23,151 nucleotides of DNA from Dehalococcoidia bacterium (GCA_004297315.1 SCTU01000113.1:1-23151); one strand, 5' to 3'. Shown: positions 1 to 8,781, counted from the first letter of the stretch. The notes: generated from the sequence alone by a model not told the origin. Made by a program: numbers and translations.

Positions 1-137
1 ACGATCGCGAGCAACTCGCCGGGGACGACTGTGAGCGAGACGTCGCGCACGGCGTAGACGGTGTGTCCGCCGCCGTCGAAGTGGCGCGAGACGCCGCGCA
101 CGTCGACCGCCGGCACCATCAAGGCTGAAGCGGGCAT
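1..137 (-). CDS. ABC transporter ATP-binding protein, N-terminal part (cut by window edge)
   Basis: Only about the first 45 residues are in the window; the gene runs off the left edge. The visible part has the usual start of an ABC ATPase: a strand leading to an A-loop-type aromatic (HTVYAVRDVSL) and the strand before the Walker A loop (PGELLAIV). The Walker A itself lies outside. The ATG at 135-137 shares one base with the TGA of the upstream ATPase gene (TGATG), so translation is probably coupled; an in-frame ATG at 117-119 is an alternative start. It is the third gene of the minus-strand operon after the FtsX-type permease and the AbrB-tailed ATPase, so it likely energises the same MacB/LolD-like export machinery or a partner permease outside the window. 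The family call is firm; the substrate is unknown. Confidence 0.75.
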   Translation of the reverse strand, partial: MPASALMVPAVDVRGVSRHFDGGGHTVYAVRDVSLTVVPGELLAI

Positions 138-1033
138 CAACGCCCCGCTTCCTCAGGGGCGGCCGGGAACACCTCGACATGATCGTCCTGCACCTCGACG
201 CGAGCGCGCGTGCCGAGGTGCAGCCGGTCGACGTACTCGCGCGGGATCTGGAGGCGGCCGGTGCGGTCGACGAGCGCGAACTCCTCCATCGCCATGCGTT
301 CGCGGCCGAAGGTCACGCGCCGCACGAACTCGGCGCTCGTGCGCCCGTCTCGCATCGTGACCACGCGGTCCACGCGGTTGGTGATCGTGCGGTCGTGCGA
401 CACGATGATGACCGTGACGCCGGTTGCCTGGTTGAGGGCGTGCAGCGCGGCGAAGACCTCGGTGGCGGTGGCGCTGTCGAGTTCGCCGGTCGGCTCGTCG
501 GCAAGCAGGAGCGGCGGGCGATTCGCGAGGGCGACGGCGATCGCGACGCGCTGCTGTTCGCCACCCGACATCTGGTCGGGCCGGTGGCCCGCCTTCTCCT
601 CCAGCCCAACCTGCGCGAGCAACTCGAGGGCGCGCGCACCGGCCGCACGGCGGTCGCGCCCGTCGACCAGTTGCGGGACCTCGACGTTCTCTCGGGCGGT
701 GAGGTAGGGCAGCAGGTTGCGTCCGGTCTGCTGCCAGACGAAGCCGACTTCCGAGCGTCGGTAGTCAACGAGCTCCTGGTCGTCCATCGTCAGCAGGTCT
801 CGCTCGCCCACCCTCACACGGCCGGCCGAGGGTTGATCGAGCCCGGCGAGGATATTGAGCAACGTCGACTTCCCCGAGCCCGACGCGCCGACGATCGCCA
901 TCACCTCGCCTGCCGCGACCGAAAGGTCGAGGCCACGCAGAGCGACGACCTCCAACTCCTGCGTCTTGTGGATCTTGAAGACGTCCTCGCACTGGACGTA
1001 CGGGGGCACCGGCGCTTGCGTCACGACGTTCAT
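137..1033 (-). CDS. ABC transporter ATP-binding protein (MacB/LolD type) with AbrB-like C-terminal domain
   Basis: A 298-residue ATPase. Walker A is GASGSGKS at about 49-56, the Q-loop Gln is near 101, the signature MSGGEQQR is at 155-162, Walker B LLLADEP with the LolD/MacB-type continuation TGELD is at 175-186, and the switch His is near 213. This pattern is typical of ATPases that work mechanically with FtsX-fold permeases (MacB, LolD, FtsE). The ATPase fold ends near residue 235. Residues about 252-290 (LVDRTGRLQIPREYVDRLHL, then an acidic strand ending VEVFP) resemble the SpoVT-AbrB swapped-hairpin fold, which is unusual on an ABC ATPase. The ATG overlaps the permease stop by 4 nt (ATGA at 1030-1033). 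A longer reading to 1153 would extend deep into the permease gene and was rejected. Export substrate cannot be inferred. Confidence 0.9.
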   Translation of the reverse strand: MNVVTQAPVPPYVQCEDVFKIHKTQELEVVALRGLDLSVAAGEVMAIVGASGSGKSTLLNILAGLDQPSAGRVRVGERDLLTMDDQELVDYRRSEVGFVWQQTGRNLLPYLTARENVEVPQLVDGRDRRAAGARALELLAQVGLEEKAGHRPDQMSGGEQQRVAIAVALANRPPLLLADEPTGELDSATATEVFAALHALNQATGVTVIIVSHDRTITNRVDRVVTMRDGRTSAEFVRRVTFGRERMAMEEFALVDRTGRLQIPREYVDRLHLGTRARVEVQDDHVEVFPAAPEEAGR

Positions 1034-4000
1034 CCTTCGCCCACGCGCAACGCCCGGTGGATGGCGAGGCGGACGTACAGTAGTACCACTGCGCCGATGG
1101 TCAGGACGAAGGTCGCGCCGAGCACGCCCCACACGGTGAACACCTGGAACCACGAGACCGCGAGTGCGAACGGCGGCAGCACGGCAGTCCCGCCCTCGCT
1201 GATCCCCAGCACGTCCATCATCCGCCGCCCGACCTGCAGCCCGACGACGGTGCCCAGCCCCATCCCGGCGACCACGATCGCGAGATACTCGATCGCCACG
1301 ACGAGGAAGACCTGCACACGCGAGAAACCGAGCGTGCGGAGGATGGCGAACTCCAGCGCGCGGCGCTGGGCCGTGAGGTAGGAGTACAGCACGAAGGCGA
1401 TTGCGGAGAGCGTCAGCACCGTCGCGAACGAGATGCCGAGGATCCCCGCCCAGCCCGCCGCGATCAGCGGGTCGTCCGTCTGGCGCGCGCGCTCCGCCCG
1501 TGCGTCCAGCAGCACCTGCGGCACGTAGGCGGCGAGCGCGTCACGCGTGCGCGCTGCGTCGTCTGTGGCGAACCAGGCTTCGTTCGGCACGACCGGCTGC
1601 GTGGTGATCGAGGAGTTCACGGCGGCCGTCAGCCGAGATGCCTCGACGACCGCAAACCCCGCCTTGCCGGACGCGTCGTAGGTAGGGAAGAGGTCGAACG
1701 TGCCGGCGACGCGCGCTTCGGTGTACACGCCACCGACCAGCAGCCGGACGGTGCCTCCGGGTTGCACGCCCAGCCGCTCCGCCGAGGCCTTCGCGAGGTG
1801 GACGAGGACGGGCTCGCCGTCCGTCACCGGACGGATCCCCCGATCGCGCGGCGCGACGCGCGTGTCTGACCACTCGTAGCGTGCCACCGCGCTCGCCCCG
1901 GGCGGCGCGTCGGTCGCGGTCGTGAGCGTGTCGGTCACGCGCGCGACGTGCTGCCCCTGTACGACCTCGAACCCCGGCGCTGAAAAGTCGAGTGCGATGC
2001 GGGCGTCCGCGAACGGCGCGGTGGCGGGGCCCTCGACAGGGCCGCCAGACGCTGGAGCCGAGGTGGCGAGCAGCGGCCCGAACAGCACGACGCCGCGCTG
2101 CGCCGCGAGCCCGCTCACGGTCGACGTGAAGACGGAGTCGAATGTCAACGGCGGCGTGAGCGGCGGCCGTGCGTCCGCGGCGCCGCGACGAGTCTCCAGA
2201 TTGACCGCGAAGAAGCGCCACTCGCGCGCCGCCTCGTCGGCTGGTCGCACGGTGCCCAGCGGCAACGTCTCACGCCGGCCCTCGGCGTCGCGCACGGCAA
2301 TGGCCAGCGAGATCGGGCCGCGGATGTCGGCGAATTTCGCCCACAGGCCGAACTGGCGCGCATCCGGCGGCAACGGGACCGGCCTCGGCGTCGCGGCGTT
2401 CCCCGCGAGGCTCGACAAGATCGTGGGCAGCGAGTCGTCCGCGAAGTCGTCACGGAAGAACGCGACCTCAGGGAAGGTGGCCGGGTCGACGCCGAGCACC
2501 TGGAGCGTCTCCGACTTGCCCTCGAACCGCGCGACGCCCTGGACGCGGACGACTGCACTCATCGCTTTCGCGGGCACGGCCTGCATCGCGCGCGTGAAGG
2601 CAACGTCGCCCTGCCCGGCCAGGCCTCGCATGTCGGCCGCGCGCACGTCGGCGCCGACCGGGTAGCGCGAGCGGTCGTCATACGAATGGTCGAGCGTCGC
2701 CGAGAAGGTCGCGCCGAACATCCCGACCCCCGTGGCGAGCATGAGCATGAGGACGAGCCTCGAGTAGTGCGTGGGATCGCGGGCGAGCGAGCGCACGCCG
2801 ACCAGCGCCGCAGCGCCCACGATCCGGCTGAGGCCCCACGCGACCGTCCGCAGCACGAGCGGGAACAGCCGCAGGAAAACCACGCCCACGGTGACCATGA
2901 TCACCGCAGGTGTCGCGAGGAGGAGCGGGTCCGACTGTCGCTCGCCGAACAGCGTGCGCGTGAACAACTGCTCGTCCTGCCGCAGGCGCCAGAACACGAC
3001 GCCCAGCAACAGCACCAGCGCCACGTCGAGGTAGTAGCGGAGGAGCAGCGGCGTCGGACGGGGTCGCGCCGAAGCGCGGCGGAACTCGACGACGGTCGTC
3101 CGCGTCGCGCGCCAGGCGGGGAGCATGAAGGCGGCGAACGCGAGGAGCGCGCCGCCGGCGGAGAAGGCGTACGAGAGGAACGAGATGTGCACGGCGAGCG
3201 GGGCGCCGTCCGACAACGCGGCGAACGGCGGCGTCGGCCCCAGCGCCGAGATCAGGCCCGCGGCCAGCAGCGGCCCGGCCGTCGAGGCGCCGGCGGCGAG
3301 GATGAGCCCCTCCACGCCGAACTCGATCAGCAGCTGGAGCGGACTCGCGCCGCGGCTGCGCAGCACGGCCATCTCCGGCGCATACCGCTCGACCAGCATC
3401 GTCGACACCATCACGAGGTAGTACGCGACGATGCCGCCGATCTGGAGCAGCAGGACGAAGAGCGGGATGCGCACGAAGAAGAGCCGGTCGTCGAACGAGC
3501 GGAGCACCTCCTCGAGGTCGGTGCGCACGCTGGCGTCCCGGTCCACCGACGCGAGCGCGAACGGCAGCGACTGCACGCCGTTGGCCACCGACGCGGCGTT
3601 GCGCGCGTTCAGTCCCTCGCGCCGGATGCCGTACACCTCGTAGTACGTGGCGGACGCCGTCGGCATGCGGCTGGTGAGCGTGCCGAAGAACGCCTCCTCC
3701 GGCACGAGCAGAACGAAGGCGGGCCAGCCACTCGCCGGCTCGTCGAGCGTGGTCGGCGAGGTCTTCCAGTACGCCTCGGCGGGGTCGTTCGCGCGGACGG
3801 TGGCCACGACCTGGACGCTGAGCGGCGGGCGCGCGGGGTCCCACCAGGCGTGAAGGTCGAGGCGGTCACCGACCGCGACGTGGTTCTGGGCGGCGAAGCC
3901 CGCGGCAACGGCGACGGGCAGCGGCTGGCCGGTTGCCGCTCCAGCGGGCGGTAACGTCCCAGCCGTGGCGACGATGTGCTGGTCGAGCGCGTCGCGGAAG

Positions 4001-4395
4001 CGCAGCACGGCGCGCGGCCGCGCGGGATCGCCGTCGTCGACGCGGGCGCCGGCGGGCGTCAGGTAGAAGGTCTGGCTCGTCCCCTGGCGGAGGGCATCGC
4101 CGGTCGCGTCGCCCAGCGCGTCGCGGACGGTGCGCTCGATGCGCTGTGCGGAGCGCTGGTACTCGTCACGACGCGCGGAGGAGGCCTCACGCGTCACCTT
4201 CACCGCCAGCGTCTCGGCAGGCGGCCGCTCGAGGGCGTGGCGCAGGCCGAGGTCGCGGATCGTGTCGGCGTAGATCACGGTCGACGAGAGGATCGCGGAA
4301 GAGACGACGGCGCCCAGCGCGGCGCTGGCGAACAGACGCCAGTGGGCGGAGATGCGCCTCACGGCGAGGACAGCCAGCGACCGGATGCGGATCAC
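1030..4395 (-). CDS. FtsX-like (MacB-type) ABC permease, 1121 aa
   Basis: A very long FtsX-fold permease. There is an N-terminal membrane segment (about 20-44), then a large extracytoplasmic region to about 305. The first FtsX block starts near 310 with the characteristic cytoplasmic turn EMAVLRSRGAS at about 341-351, followed by more membrane helices, a helix near 545-565 after LVGVRSLARDP, and a second large extracytoplasmic region. A C-terminal FtsX block follows (about 985-1121) with the second turn LEFAILRTLGFSRVQ. Two FtsX blocks with two big outer domains fit the 10-helix LolC/E- or BceB-like duplicated architecture rather than the 4-helix MacB. The start is GTG at 4393-4395, seven bases after a TACAAT box, so translation is probably leaderless. 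It is a diverged paralog of the permease at 4455-7817 (both begin AHWRL...DLGLR). Likely moves lipid, lipoprotein or peptide substrates; not resolvable from sequence. Confidence 0.9.
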   Translation of the reverse strand: MIRIRSLAVLAVRRISAHWRLFASAALGAVVSSAILSSTVIYADTIRDLGLRHALERPPAETLAVKVTREASSARRDEYQRSAQRIERTVRDALGDATGDALRQGTSQTFYLTPAGARVDDGDPARPRAVLRFRDALDQHIVATAGTLPPAGAATGQPLPVAVAAGFAAQNHVAVGDRLDLHAWWDPARPPLSVQVVATVRANDPAEAYWKTSPTTLDEPASGWPAFVLLVPEEAFFGTLTSRMPTASATYYEVYGIRREGLNARNAASVANGVQSLPFALASVDRDASVRTDLEEVLRSFDDRLFFVRIPLFVLLLQIGGIVAYYLVMVSTMLVERYAPEMAVLRSRGASPLQLLIEFGVEGLILAAGASTAGPLLAAGLISALGPTPPFAALSDGAPLAVHISFLSYAFSAGGALLAFAAFMLPAWRATRTTVVEFRRASARPRPTPLLLRYYLDVALVLLLGVVFWRLRQDEQLFTRTLFGERQSDPLLLATPAVIMVTVGVVFLRLFPLVLRTVAWGLSRIVGAAALVGVRSLARDPTHYSRLVLMLMLATGVGMFGATFSATLDHSYDDRSRYPVGADVRAADMRGLAGQGDVAFTRAMQAVPAKAMSAVVRVQGVARFEGKSETLQVLGVDPATFPEVAFFRDDFADDSLPTILSSLAGNAATPRPVPLPPDARQFGLWAKFADIRGPISLAIAVRDAEGRRETLPLGTVRPADEAAREWRFFAVNLETRRGAADARPPLTPPLTFDSVFTSTVSGLAAQRGVVLFGPLLATSAPASGGPVEGPATAPFADARIALDFSAPGFEVVQGQHVARVTDTLTTATDAPPGASAVARYEWSDTRVAPRDRGIRPVTDGEPVLVHLAKASAERLGVQPGGTVRLLVGGVYTEARVAGTFDLFPTYDASGKAGFAVVEASRLTAAVNSSITTQPVVPNEAWFATDDAARTRDALAAYVPQVLLDARAERARQTDDPLIAAGWAGILGISFATVLTLSAIAFVLYSYLTAQRRALEFAILRTLGFSRVQVFLVVAIEYLAIVVAGMGLGTVVGLQVGRRMMDVLGISEGGTAVLPPFALAVSWFQVFTVWGVLGATFVLTIGAVVLLYVRLAIHRALRVGEG

Positions 4396-4402
4396 GGGCG
4401 GG

Positions 4403-4408
4403 ATTGTA
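4403..4408 (-). promoter_or_regulatory. -10 box of the leaderless minus-strand permease promoter
   Basis: TACAAT on the minus strand ends seven bases before the GTG start, which would put the first transcribed base at or next to the start codon. There is no Shine-Dalgarno sequence and no clear -35 element. The spacing is that of leaderless genes. Confidence 0.6.
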
Positions 4409-4440
4409 CGGGCCGCGCCTCAGGCATCGCGGCGGACGCG

Positions 4441-4446
4441 TAGACT
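4441..4446 (+). promoter_or_regulatory. -10 box of the leaderless plus-strand permease promoter
   Basis: TAGACT is followed by eight bases (CCCGCCTC) and then GTG at 4455. This mirrors the minus-strand arrangement TACAAT-CCCGCCC-GTG. No Shine-Dalgarno and no convincing -35 were found, so this also looks leaderless. Confidence 0.55.
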
Positions 4447-4454
4447 CCCGCCTC

Positions 4455-7400
4455 GTGGAATGGATGCTGTCTGGCTGGTTTGTGGTGCGGCACCGGATGC
4501 GCGCGCACTGGCGGCTGCTCCTCGCAGGCGGCCTGGGCGTGCTGCTCGCCGCCACCCTGCTCAGCGCCGTGCCCACCTACACGGACGCGATGGCCGACCT
4601 GGGGCTGCGCTTCCGCCTGGCGCGCGGGCTGCCCGAGCCGCGCGAGCGGATCCTCTACCTCGACCTCGACAACTCGCTGCTCGGTGACGCGCCAGACGCG
4701 CAACGGCGCGACGCCCTCGACGCGGTCACCGAGGCGCGCGTCGGCTGGCTGGGACGCGAGATCGTCACGGAGGACCGCTCGCAGCGCCTGACCGCGCGAG
4801 TGGAGCAGGCAGGCGCCGACGCCGAAGCGTGGCCAGCGTTCATCGCCGGCGTGTCCGGCCTCGCCGGCAGCGTCGAGATCACCGAGGGACGGCTGCCGGG
4901 CGACGGCCCGGGGGTCGAGGCGGTATTGCCCGAGGGCTACCAGCGCTTCGCCCGCCTCGGCGACCTCGTCCGGCTGACGCTGCCCCCCACCGACGACTGT
5001 CCACGCATTCCGGGCTCAGACGACCCGGCGACCGCCGCCGCCGAGGTTCGCTGCCGCCCCAGCGCGAACGCGACGGCGAGCATCACGGCAACAGTGACCG
5101 GCTTCGTCCGCCAGCGCGACCCCTCGGACCTCCGCTGGGAGATCGCCGACGGCTCGTGGGCAGTGCCGGAGAAGCCCGGCCGCGACAATGCCGCGCCGGG
5201 GGACGGCGCGCTGCTGCTGCTGACCACGGCCGAGCAATACCGCGGCGCGCTCTCGCGGCGGCTGCCCGAACTGCGCAGCCGGCACCGCGCCGGCCTCGTC
5301 CCCGACCTGCGCGAGGTCAGTGTGCGGGAGGTGGCCGACGCGCTCGCCAGCGTGCAGGCATGGCAAGACGACGCGCGTGTCGGGCTCGGCCTCTCGGCGC
5401 ACGGCGTCACCACGTTCGCAGAACAGCTGGCCGTCTATCGCAACGCGCAGACCTTCTCGCGCGTCCCGCTGTTGATCATCCTCCTGCAGATCGTCGGGGT
5501 GGCTGGGTTCTACACGGTGCTCGTCGCCTCGATGCTCTCCGAACGGCGGGCGTCCGAGTCGAGCGTGTATCGCAGCCGGGGCGCGAGTACGGGCCAACTG
5601 GTCGGACTGGCGCTGGCGGAGGGGCTCCTGATCGGCGTGCCCGCCGCGGCGGTCGCGCCGTGGCTCGCGGGCCGCGTCGTGGCGTTGCTTGGCCGCGCCT
5701 CGATCTTCGAGCGCACGACCGGGGGCGCGAACCTGCCCGTGTCGGTGGGGCCTGAGGCGTACCTGCTCGCTGCCGCCGGGGCGGCGCTCTCCGTCCTCGC
5801 GATGGCGATCCCGGCGTGGGCCGTGGCCCGCCGTGGCGTGATCGACGACCAACGCGAGCGTGCGCGGCCACGGCGGCGCGGCTTCGTGCAGCGCTACTAC
5901 CTCGACGTGGGGCTGGTCCTGCTCGCGCTCCTGCAGTGGTGGCAGTTGGAGCGAAGCGGCACCGCGTTCAACCCGAAGTCGCTCGGGGGGTGGTCGAGCG
6001 ACCCGCTGCTGCTCTCGTTTCCGCTCGTCGCCGTGCTCGCAACGGCGGCGATCGTGCTGCGGACGTACGCGCCGTTGCTACGTCTCGCAGTGCGGCTCTC
6101 GCAGCCGCTCCGCGGCGTCGCAGTCGCCGTCGGGCTGCGCCAGACCTCACGCTCACCCGCGACGCACGCACGGCTGCTGATGCTGCTGGTGATGGCGACC
6201 GCGGTCGCGACGTTCGCCGCCTCCTACGGGCCGACCGTCAGCCGCTCGTTCCGTGAGCGCGCGCAGTACGAGGCAGGCGTCGACTTGCGCGCACGCGTGC
6301 GCGAGCCGGGGCCGCGGATGCAGCAGCCGCTGGAGGACGTGCGTGCCCTGCCCGGCGTGGCCGACGCGACCTACGCGTATCGCGGCACCGTGCGGGCCGG
6401 AAGCGGCGGCGAGGTCGCCGTCCTCGGTATCGACGACGGCGCGCGCGTCGCACCGATGATCTGGACGAGGCCCGACTTCGCCGCCGAGCCCGTGGCGCCG
6501 CTGCTCGAGCGGATCCGGCCACCGGCGGAGGGAAGCGGGGGCATCGCGCTCCCGGACTCCGCCAGCGGCGTCCAGATGCAGTTCCTCGCCGAGGTGCAGG
6601 GGCGCCTCCCCAACATCTCGGCGCGACTCCGCGACGCGACCGGGGAGTACTTCGACGCGCGCTTCGACGAGATCGCGGGCGGGGAGTGGCGACAGATGAC
6701 GGCCGCCATCCCGCAAGGCGCGACGCGGCCGCTGTCACTCGTGTCGTTGCGCATGGAGGCCTCGCTGTTCGTCCGCCGCGAGGGGTCGCTCTTCTTCGAC
6801 GACCTGGCAGCCGTGGACGCACAGGGGCGTTCGACCCTCCTCTATGACTTCGAGTTGCCGGCGGGCTGGACGGCGTACACGCAGGCAGGAGCGCAGGAGA
6901 CGTTCGCACTATCCAACACGCGGTCGAAGTCGAAGGCGCAGTCCGGACGCTGGTCGTGGACGGCGAAACCACCGGGCCGCGAGAGCGTGGTGACGGTGGG
7001 AGGACCGGCGACGCTCGCCGCGCTGGTCAGCACGAACGCGCTCAGGCAGCTCGGGCTGCGCGAGGGCGACCTGACAACAATGACGCTGACCAACGGCGTG
7101 CAGGTCCCGCTGCGCGTGGCGGGAGTGCTGGCCCTGTTCCCCACGCTCGACCCCGGCTCAGGCTTCATCGTGGCCGACCGCCGCCAGTTGCGTGCGATCT
7201 CCGGGATGGCGAGCGCCGCGGGCCCATTCGCCAACGAGTTGTGGGTCGACTTCGATGCCTCCGTGCCGCTGGCAGAGCAACGCGCCCTGGTGACCCGGCT
7301 GGAACAGCGCTTTGGCTCGCCTGTATGGATCGCTGAGCCGTTGCTCCAGGCCTCGATGGTGGAGGAAGCCGGCGCCGACCCCACGCTAGTCGCGTCGAGC

Positions 7401-7817
7401 AGCGGCATCTTGCTCGTGGCGGCGGTGGCGGTTCTGATCCTTGCGGCGGCGGGCTTCATCGTCACGACGGTGATCGCGGTGGGCGGGCGGCGCACGGAGT
7501 TCGCGGTCCTGCGAGCGCTCGGGATCATGCCTAGACAGATCCTCCAATCGCTGCTGCTCGAGTGGGGCGTGCTCGCGCTGCTCGGCCTGATCCTCGGGGT
7601 CTTCCTCGGCCGCCGGATCTCGACGGTGATGCTGTCGTCACTCAGCGTCACGCCGGCGGGGACACCGGTCGTCCCGCCATTCATCGTGCACAGCGATTGG
7701 TGGGGGATCGCGGCGGGCGCCGGTGTCGTGATGCTGCTCGCTGCCGCCGCCCTCGGGCTGGCGTGGCGCGCGGTCGCGCGGCGCGCGGATGCCGCAGTGC
7801 TACGGCAGACGCAGTAG
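4455..7817 (+). CDS. FtsX-like (MacB-type) ABC permease, 1120 aa
   Basis: Paralog of the divergent permease, with the same layout and almost the same length. It has an N-terminal membrane helix after MRAHWRLLLAGG, a large outer domain, a first FtsX block from about residue 335 (VPLLIILLQIVG, turn ESSVYRSRGAS), a mid-protein helix after VGLRQTSRSP, a second outer domain, and a C-terminal FtsX block (FAVLRALGIMPRQ turn). Start choice: GTG at 4455 lies eight bases after a TAGACT -10 box and fits leaderless initiation; ATG at 4464 is possible. The open frame continues upstream to 3933, but that part is Arg-rich shadow of the other permease. No ATPase gene follows on this strand, so it probably shares the ATPases encoded at 1-1033. 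Substrate unknown. Confidence 0.9.
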   Translation: MEWMLSGWFVVRHRMRAHWRLLLAGGLGVLLAATLLSAVPTYTDAMADLGLRFRLARGLPEPRERILYLDLDNSLLGDAPDAQRRDALDAVTEARVGWLGREIVTEDRSQRLTARVEQAGADAEAWPAFIAGVSGLAGSVEITEGRLPGDGPGVEAVLPEGYQRFARLGDLVRLTLPPTDDCPRIPGSDDPATAAAEVRCRPSANATASITATVTGFVRQRDPSDLRWEIADGSWAVPEKPGRDNAAPGDGALLLLTTAEQYRGALSRRLPELRSRHRAGLVPDLREVSVREVADALASVQAWQDDARVGLGLSAHGVTTFAEQLAVYRNAQTFSRVPLLIILLQIVGVAGFYTVLVASMLSERRASESSVYRSRGASTGQLVGLALAEGLLIGVPAAAVAPWLAGRVVALLGRASIFERTTGGANLPVSVGPEAYLLAAAGAALSVLAMAIPAWAVARRGVIDDQRERARPRRRGFVQRYYLDVGLVLLALLQWWQLERSGTAFNPKSLGGWSSDPLLLSFPLVAVLATAAIVLRTYAPLLRLAVRLSQPLRGVAVAVGLRQTSRSPATHARLLMLLVMATAVATFAASYGPTVSRSFRERAQYEAGVDLRARVREPGPRMQQPLEDVRALPGVADATYAYRGTVRAGSGGEVAVLGIDDGARVAPMIWTRPDFAAEPVAPLLERIRPPAEGSGGIALPDSASGVQMQFLAEVQGRLPNISARLRDATGEYFDARFDEIAGGEWRQMTAAIPQGATRPLSLVSLRMEASLFVRREGSLFFDDLAAVDAQGRSTLLYDFELPAGWTAYTQAGAQETFALSNTRSKSKAQSGRWSWTAKPPGRESVVTVGGPATLAALVSTNALRQLGLREGDLTTMTLTNGVQVPLRVAGVLALFPTLDPGSGFIVADRRQLRAISGMASAAGPFANELWVDFDASVPLAEQRALVTRLEQRFGSPVWIAEPLLQASMVEEAGADPTLVASSSGILLVAAVAVLILAAAGFIVTTVIAVGGRRTEFAVLRALGIMPRQILQSLLLEWGVLALLGLILGVFLGRRISTVMLSSLSVTPAGTPVVPPFIVHSDWWGIAAGAGVVMLLAAAALGLAWRAVARRADAAVLRQTQ

Positions 7818-7827
7818 CGCTCGCGCC

Positions 7828-8289
7828 TTAGCGCGCGCGGTTGCCGCCCTGCTCCAGCCCCGGCGGCAGCCGCAGGATCGCAAGCGCGCGCCCGTCCTCC
7901 ACCCGTACCTGGACGAGGTCGCCCGCGCGCAGCGGCGCACCTGCCGGGACGATCCGGAACAGCCGCTGAGGAGACGTGTAACGCACTGTTACGCTGCTCT
8001 CGGGGGTGCCGACGACGAGTGCGCCAGACTCGACGCTCTGCACGAGGCCGCTGCGCTGCACCTCGCCGCGGATCGCCGGCGGCCCGCCGAAGCCCGTGAA
8101 CCCGCCCGGCGAACGGGCGGCGTCTTGCGGCGGCTCGGCGAAGGTCTCGGGCGCCGCGATCGTGAGGCGCTCGACATCGGGCGCGCTGGCGGCGTTGCCC
8201 GCGCGGACGCCGAGGAGCGCCCCGCCCGCGCCGGCAAGCAGCACAGCGACCGCAATCGCGACCGTCTCCAGGCGCGCCCGCAGCCTCAT
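7828..8289 (-). CDS. Exported hypothetical protein, 153 aa (beta-barrel, DUF5666-like)
   Basis: An N-terminal hydrophobic segment (about residues 10-30) after two arginines gives a signal peptide or membrane anchor. A Pro/Gly-rich linker follows, then a strand-rich region (about 73-145) of the form G-x-V-x-x-S ... L-V-V ... V-x-V-R-Y ... L-R-A-G-D-L-V-Q-V-R-V-E-D-G-R-A-L-A-I, which resembles the small OB-like barrels of DUF5666 proteins. Its ATG overlaps the stop of the upstream gene by 4 nt (8286-8289), so the two are co-translated. It converges on the permease gene with only 10 bp between stops, leaving no room for a separate terminator. No catalytic motif is visible and I assign no function. 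Confidence 0.75.
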   Translation of the reverse strand: MRLRARLETVAIAVAVLLAGAGGALLGVRAGNAASAPDVERLTIAAPETFAEPPQDAARSPGGFTGFGGPPAIRGEVQRSGLVQSVESGALVVGTPESSVTVRYTSPQRLFRIVPAGAPLRAGDLVQVRVEDGRALAILRLPPGLEQGGNRAR

Positions 8290-8648
8290 GGCACCGCCAC
8301 CGCCACGACGCCGGTGAGCGCGATCCCGTAGTCAGAGCGCTCCGCGCCGATATTCACGCGCGCGCCTGTGACCAAGTCGGAAGGTGGGAGCCCCTGGAGT
8401 TCCTCGAGCGCCGTCCCCGGCGGAAGCGCGAGTTCGACGGTGCCGCCCTCGCCCTCGACCATCAGCCGGCCATCGCCGGTGCGGGTGACAGTGCCGCTCA
8501 CAATCGCCGTCGAAGCAGCCGGCCGCGCGTGGTCGACGGTGAGGATGACCTGGTCGCGGGCCGGTTCGTGGGCATAAACGAATCCCGCCGCCCCGCAGCC
8601 TAAGGCGGCAACCAGCACCAGGATCCCCGCGGGCAGGAATCGCCGCAT
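8286..8648 (-). CDS. Exported hypothetical protein, 120 aa
   Basis: A signal peptide-like start (MRRF, then a hydrophobic run to about residue 26) precedes a compact strand-rich domain: IVSGTVTRTGDGRLMVEGEGG, a Leu/Pro segment, then VTGARVNIGAERSDYGIALTGVVAV. The pattern (strand G-T-V-T, glycine turn, a 'V-T-G-A-R-V' strand, closing hydrophobic strand) is similar in outline to the downstream gene, so the pair may be diverged copies of one small barrel. A weak GAGG lies five bases before the ATG. It diverges from the TIG-repeat protein gene across 133 bp. A Cys at residue 18 (ALGCGA) could be read as a weak lipobox. Function unknown. Confidence 0.72.
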   Translation of the reverse strand: MRRFLPAGILVLVAALGCGAAGFVYAHEPARDQVILTVDHARPAASTAIVSGTVTRTGDGRLMVEGEGGTVELALPPGTALEELQGLPPSDLVTGARVNIGAERSDYGIALTGVVAVAVP

Positions 8649-8735
8649 CAGGGCCTCGTTCCCTCGGCCGGGATCGACTTCTGACGTCCCGGAGCGGGCA
8701 TTGTCTGCTGCAACGCAAGGCTGATGTGCCCGAAA

Positions 8736-8741
8736 TATGAT
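8736..8741 (+). promoter_or_regulatory. -10 box upstream of the TIG-repeat protein gene
   Basis: TATGAT sits 40 bases before the GTG start, in an AT-rich patch of an otherwise GC-rich spacer. The expected -35 position has no good match to TTGACA. GGAGG at 8771-8775, six bases before the GTG, is the likely ribosome binding site. Confidence 0.45.
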
Positions 8742-8781
8742 GAAGGAGATATGCTGTTACACGGTTCACTGGAGGTGTGCC

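Noticed and set aside
179..1381. 400-aa plus-strand open frame opposite the ATPase and permease genes
   Set aside because: Composition is Arg/Ala/His/Asp-rich without any domain, and it lies antisense to clear ABC genes with intact motifs. Long antisense frames are expected in high-GC DNA.
2686..3954. 422-aa plus-strand open frame rich in Arg, Glu and His
   Set aside because: Antisense to the FtsX-type permease; low-complexity charged sequence typical of a shadow frame, with no ribosome site.
3933..4454. N-terminal extension of the plus-strand permease
   Set aside because: Extremely Arg-rich, antisense to the divergent permease, and upstream of the -10 box; the real start is at 4455 or 4464.
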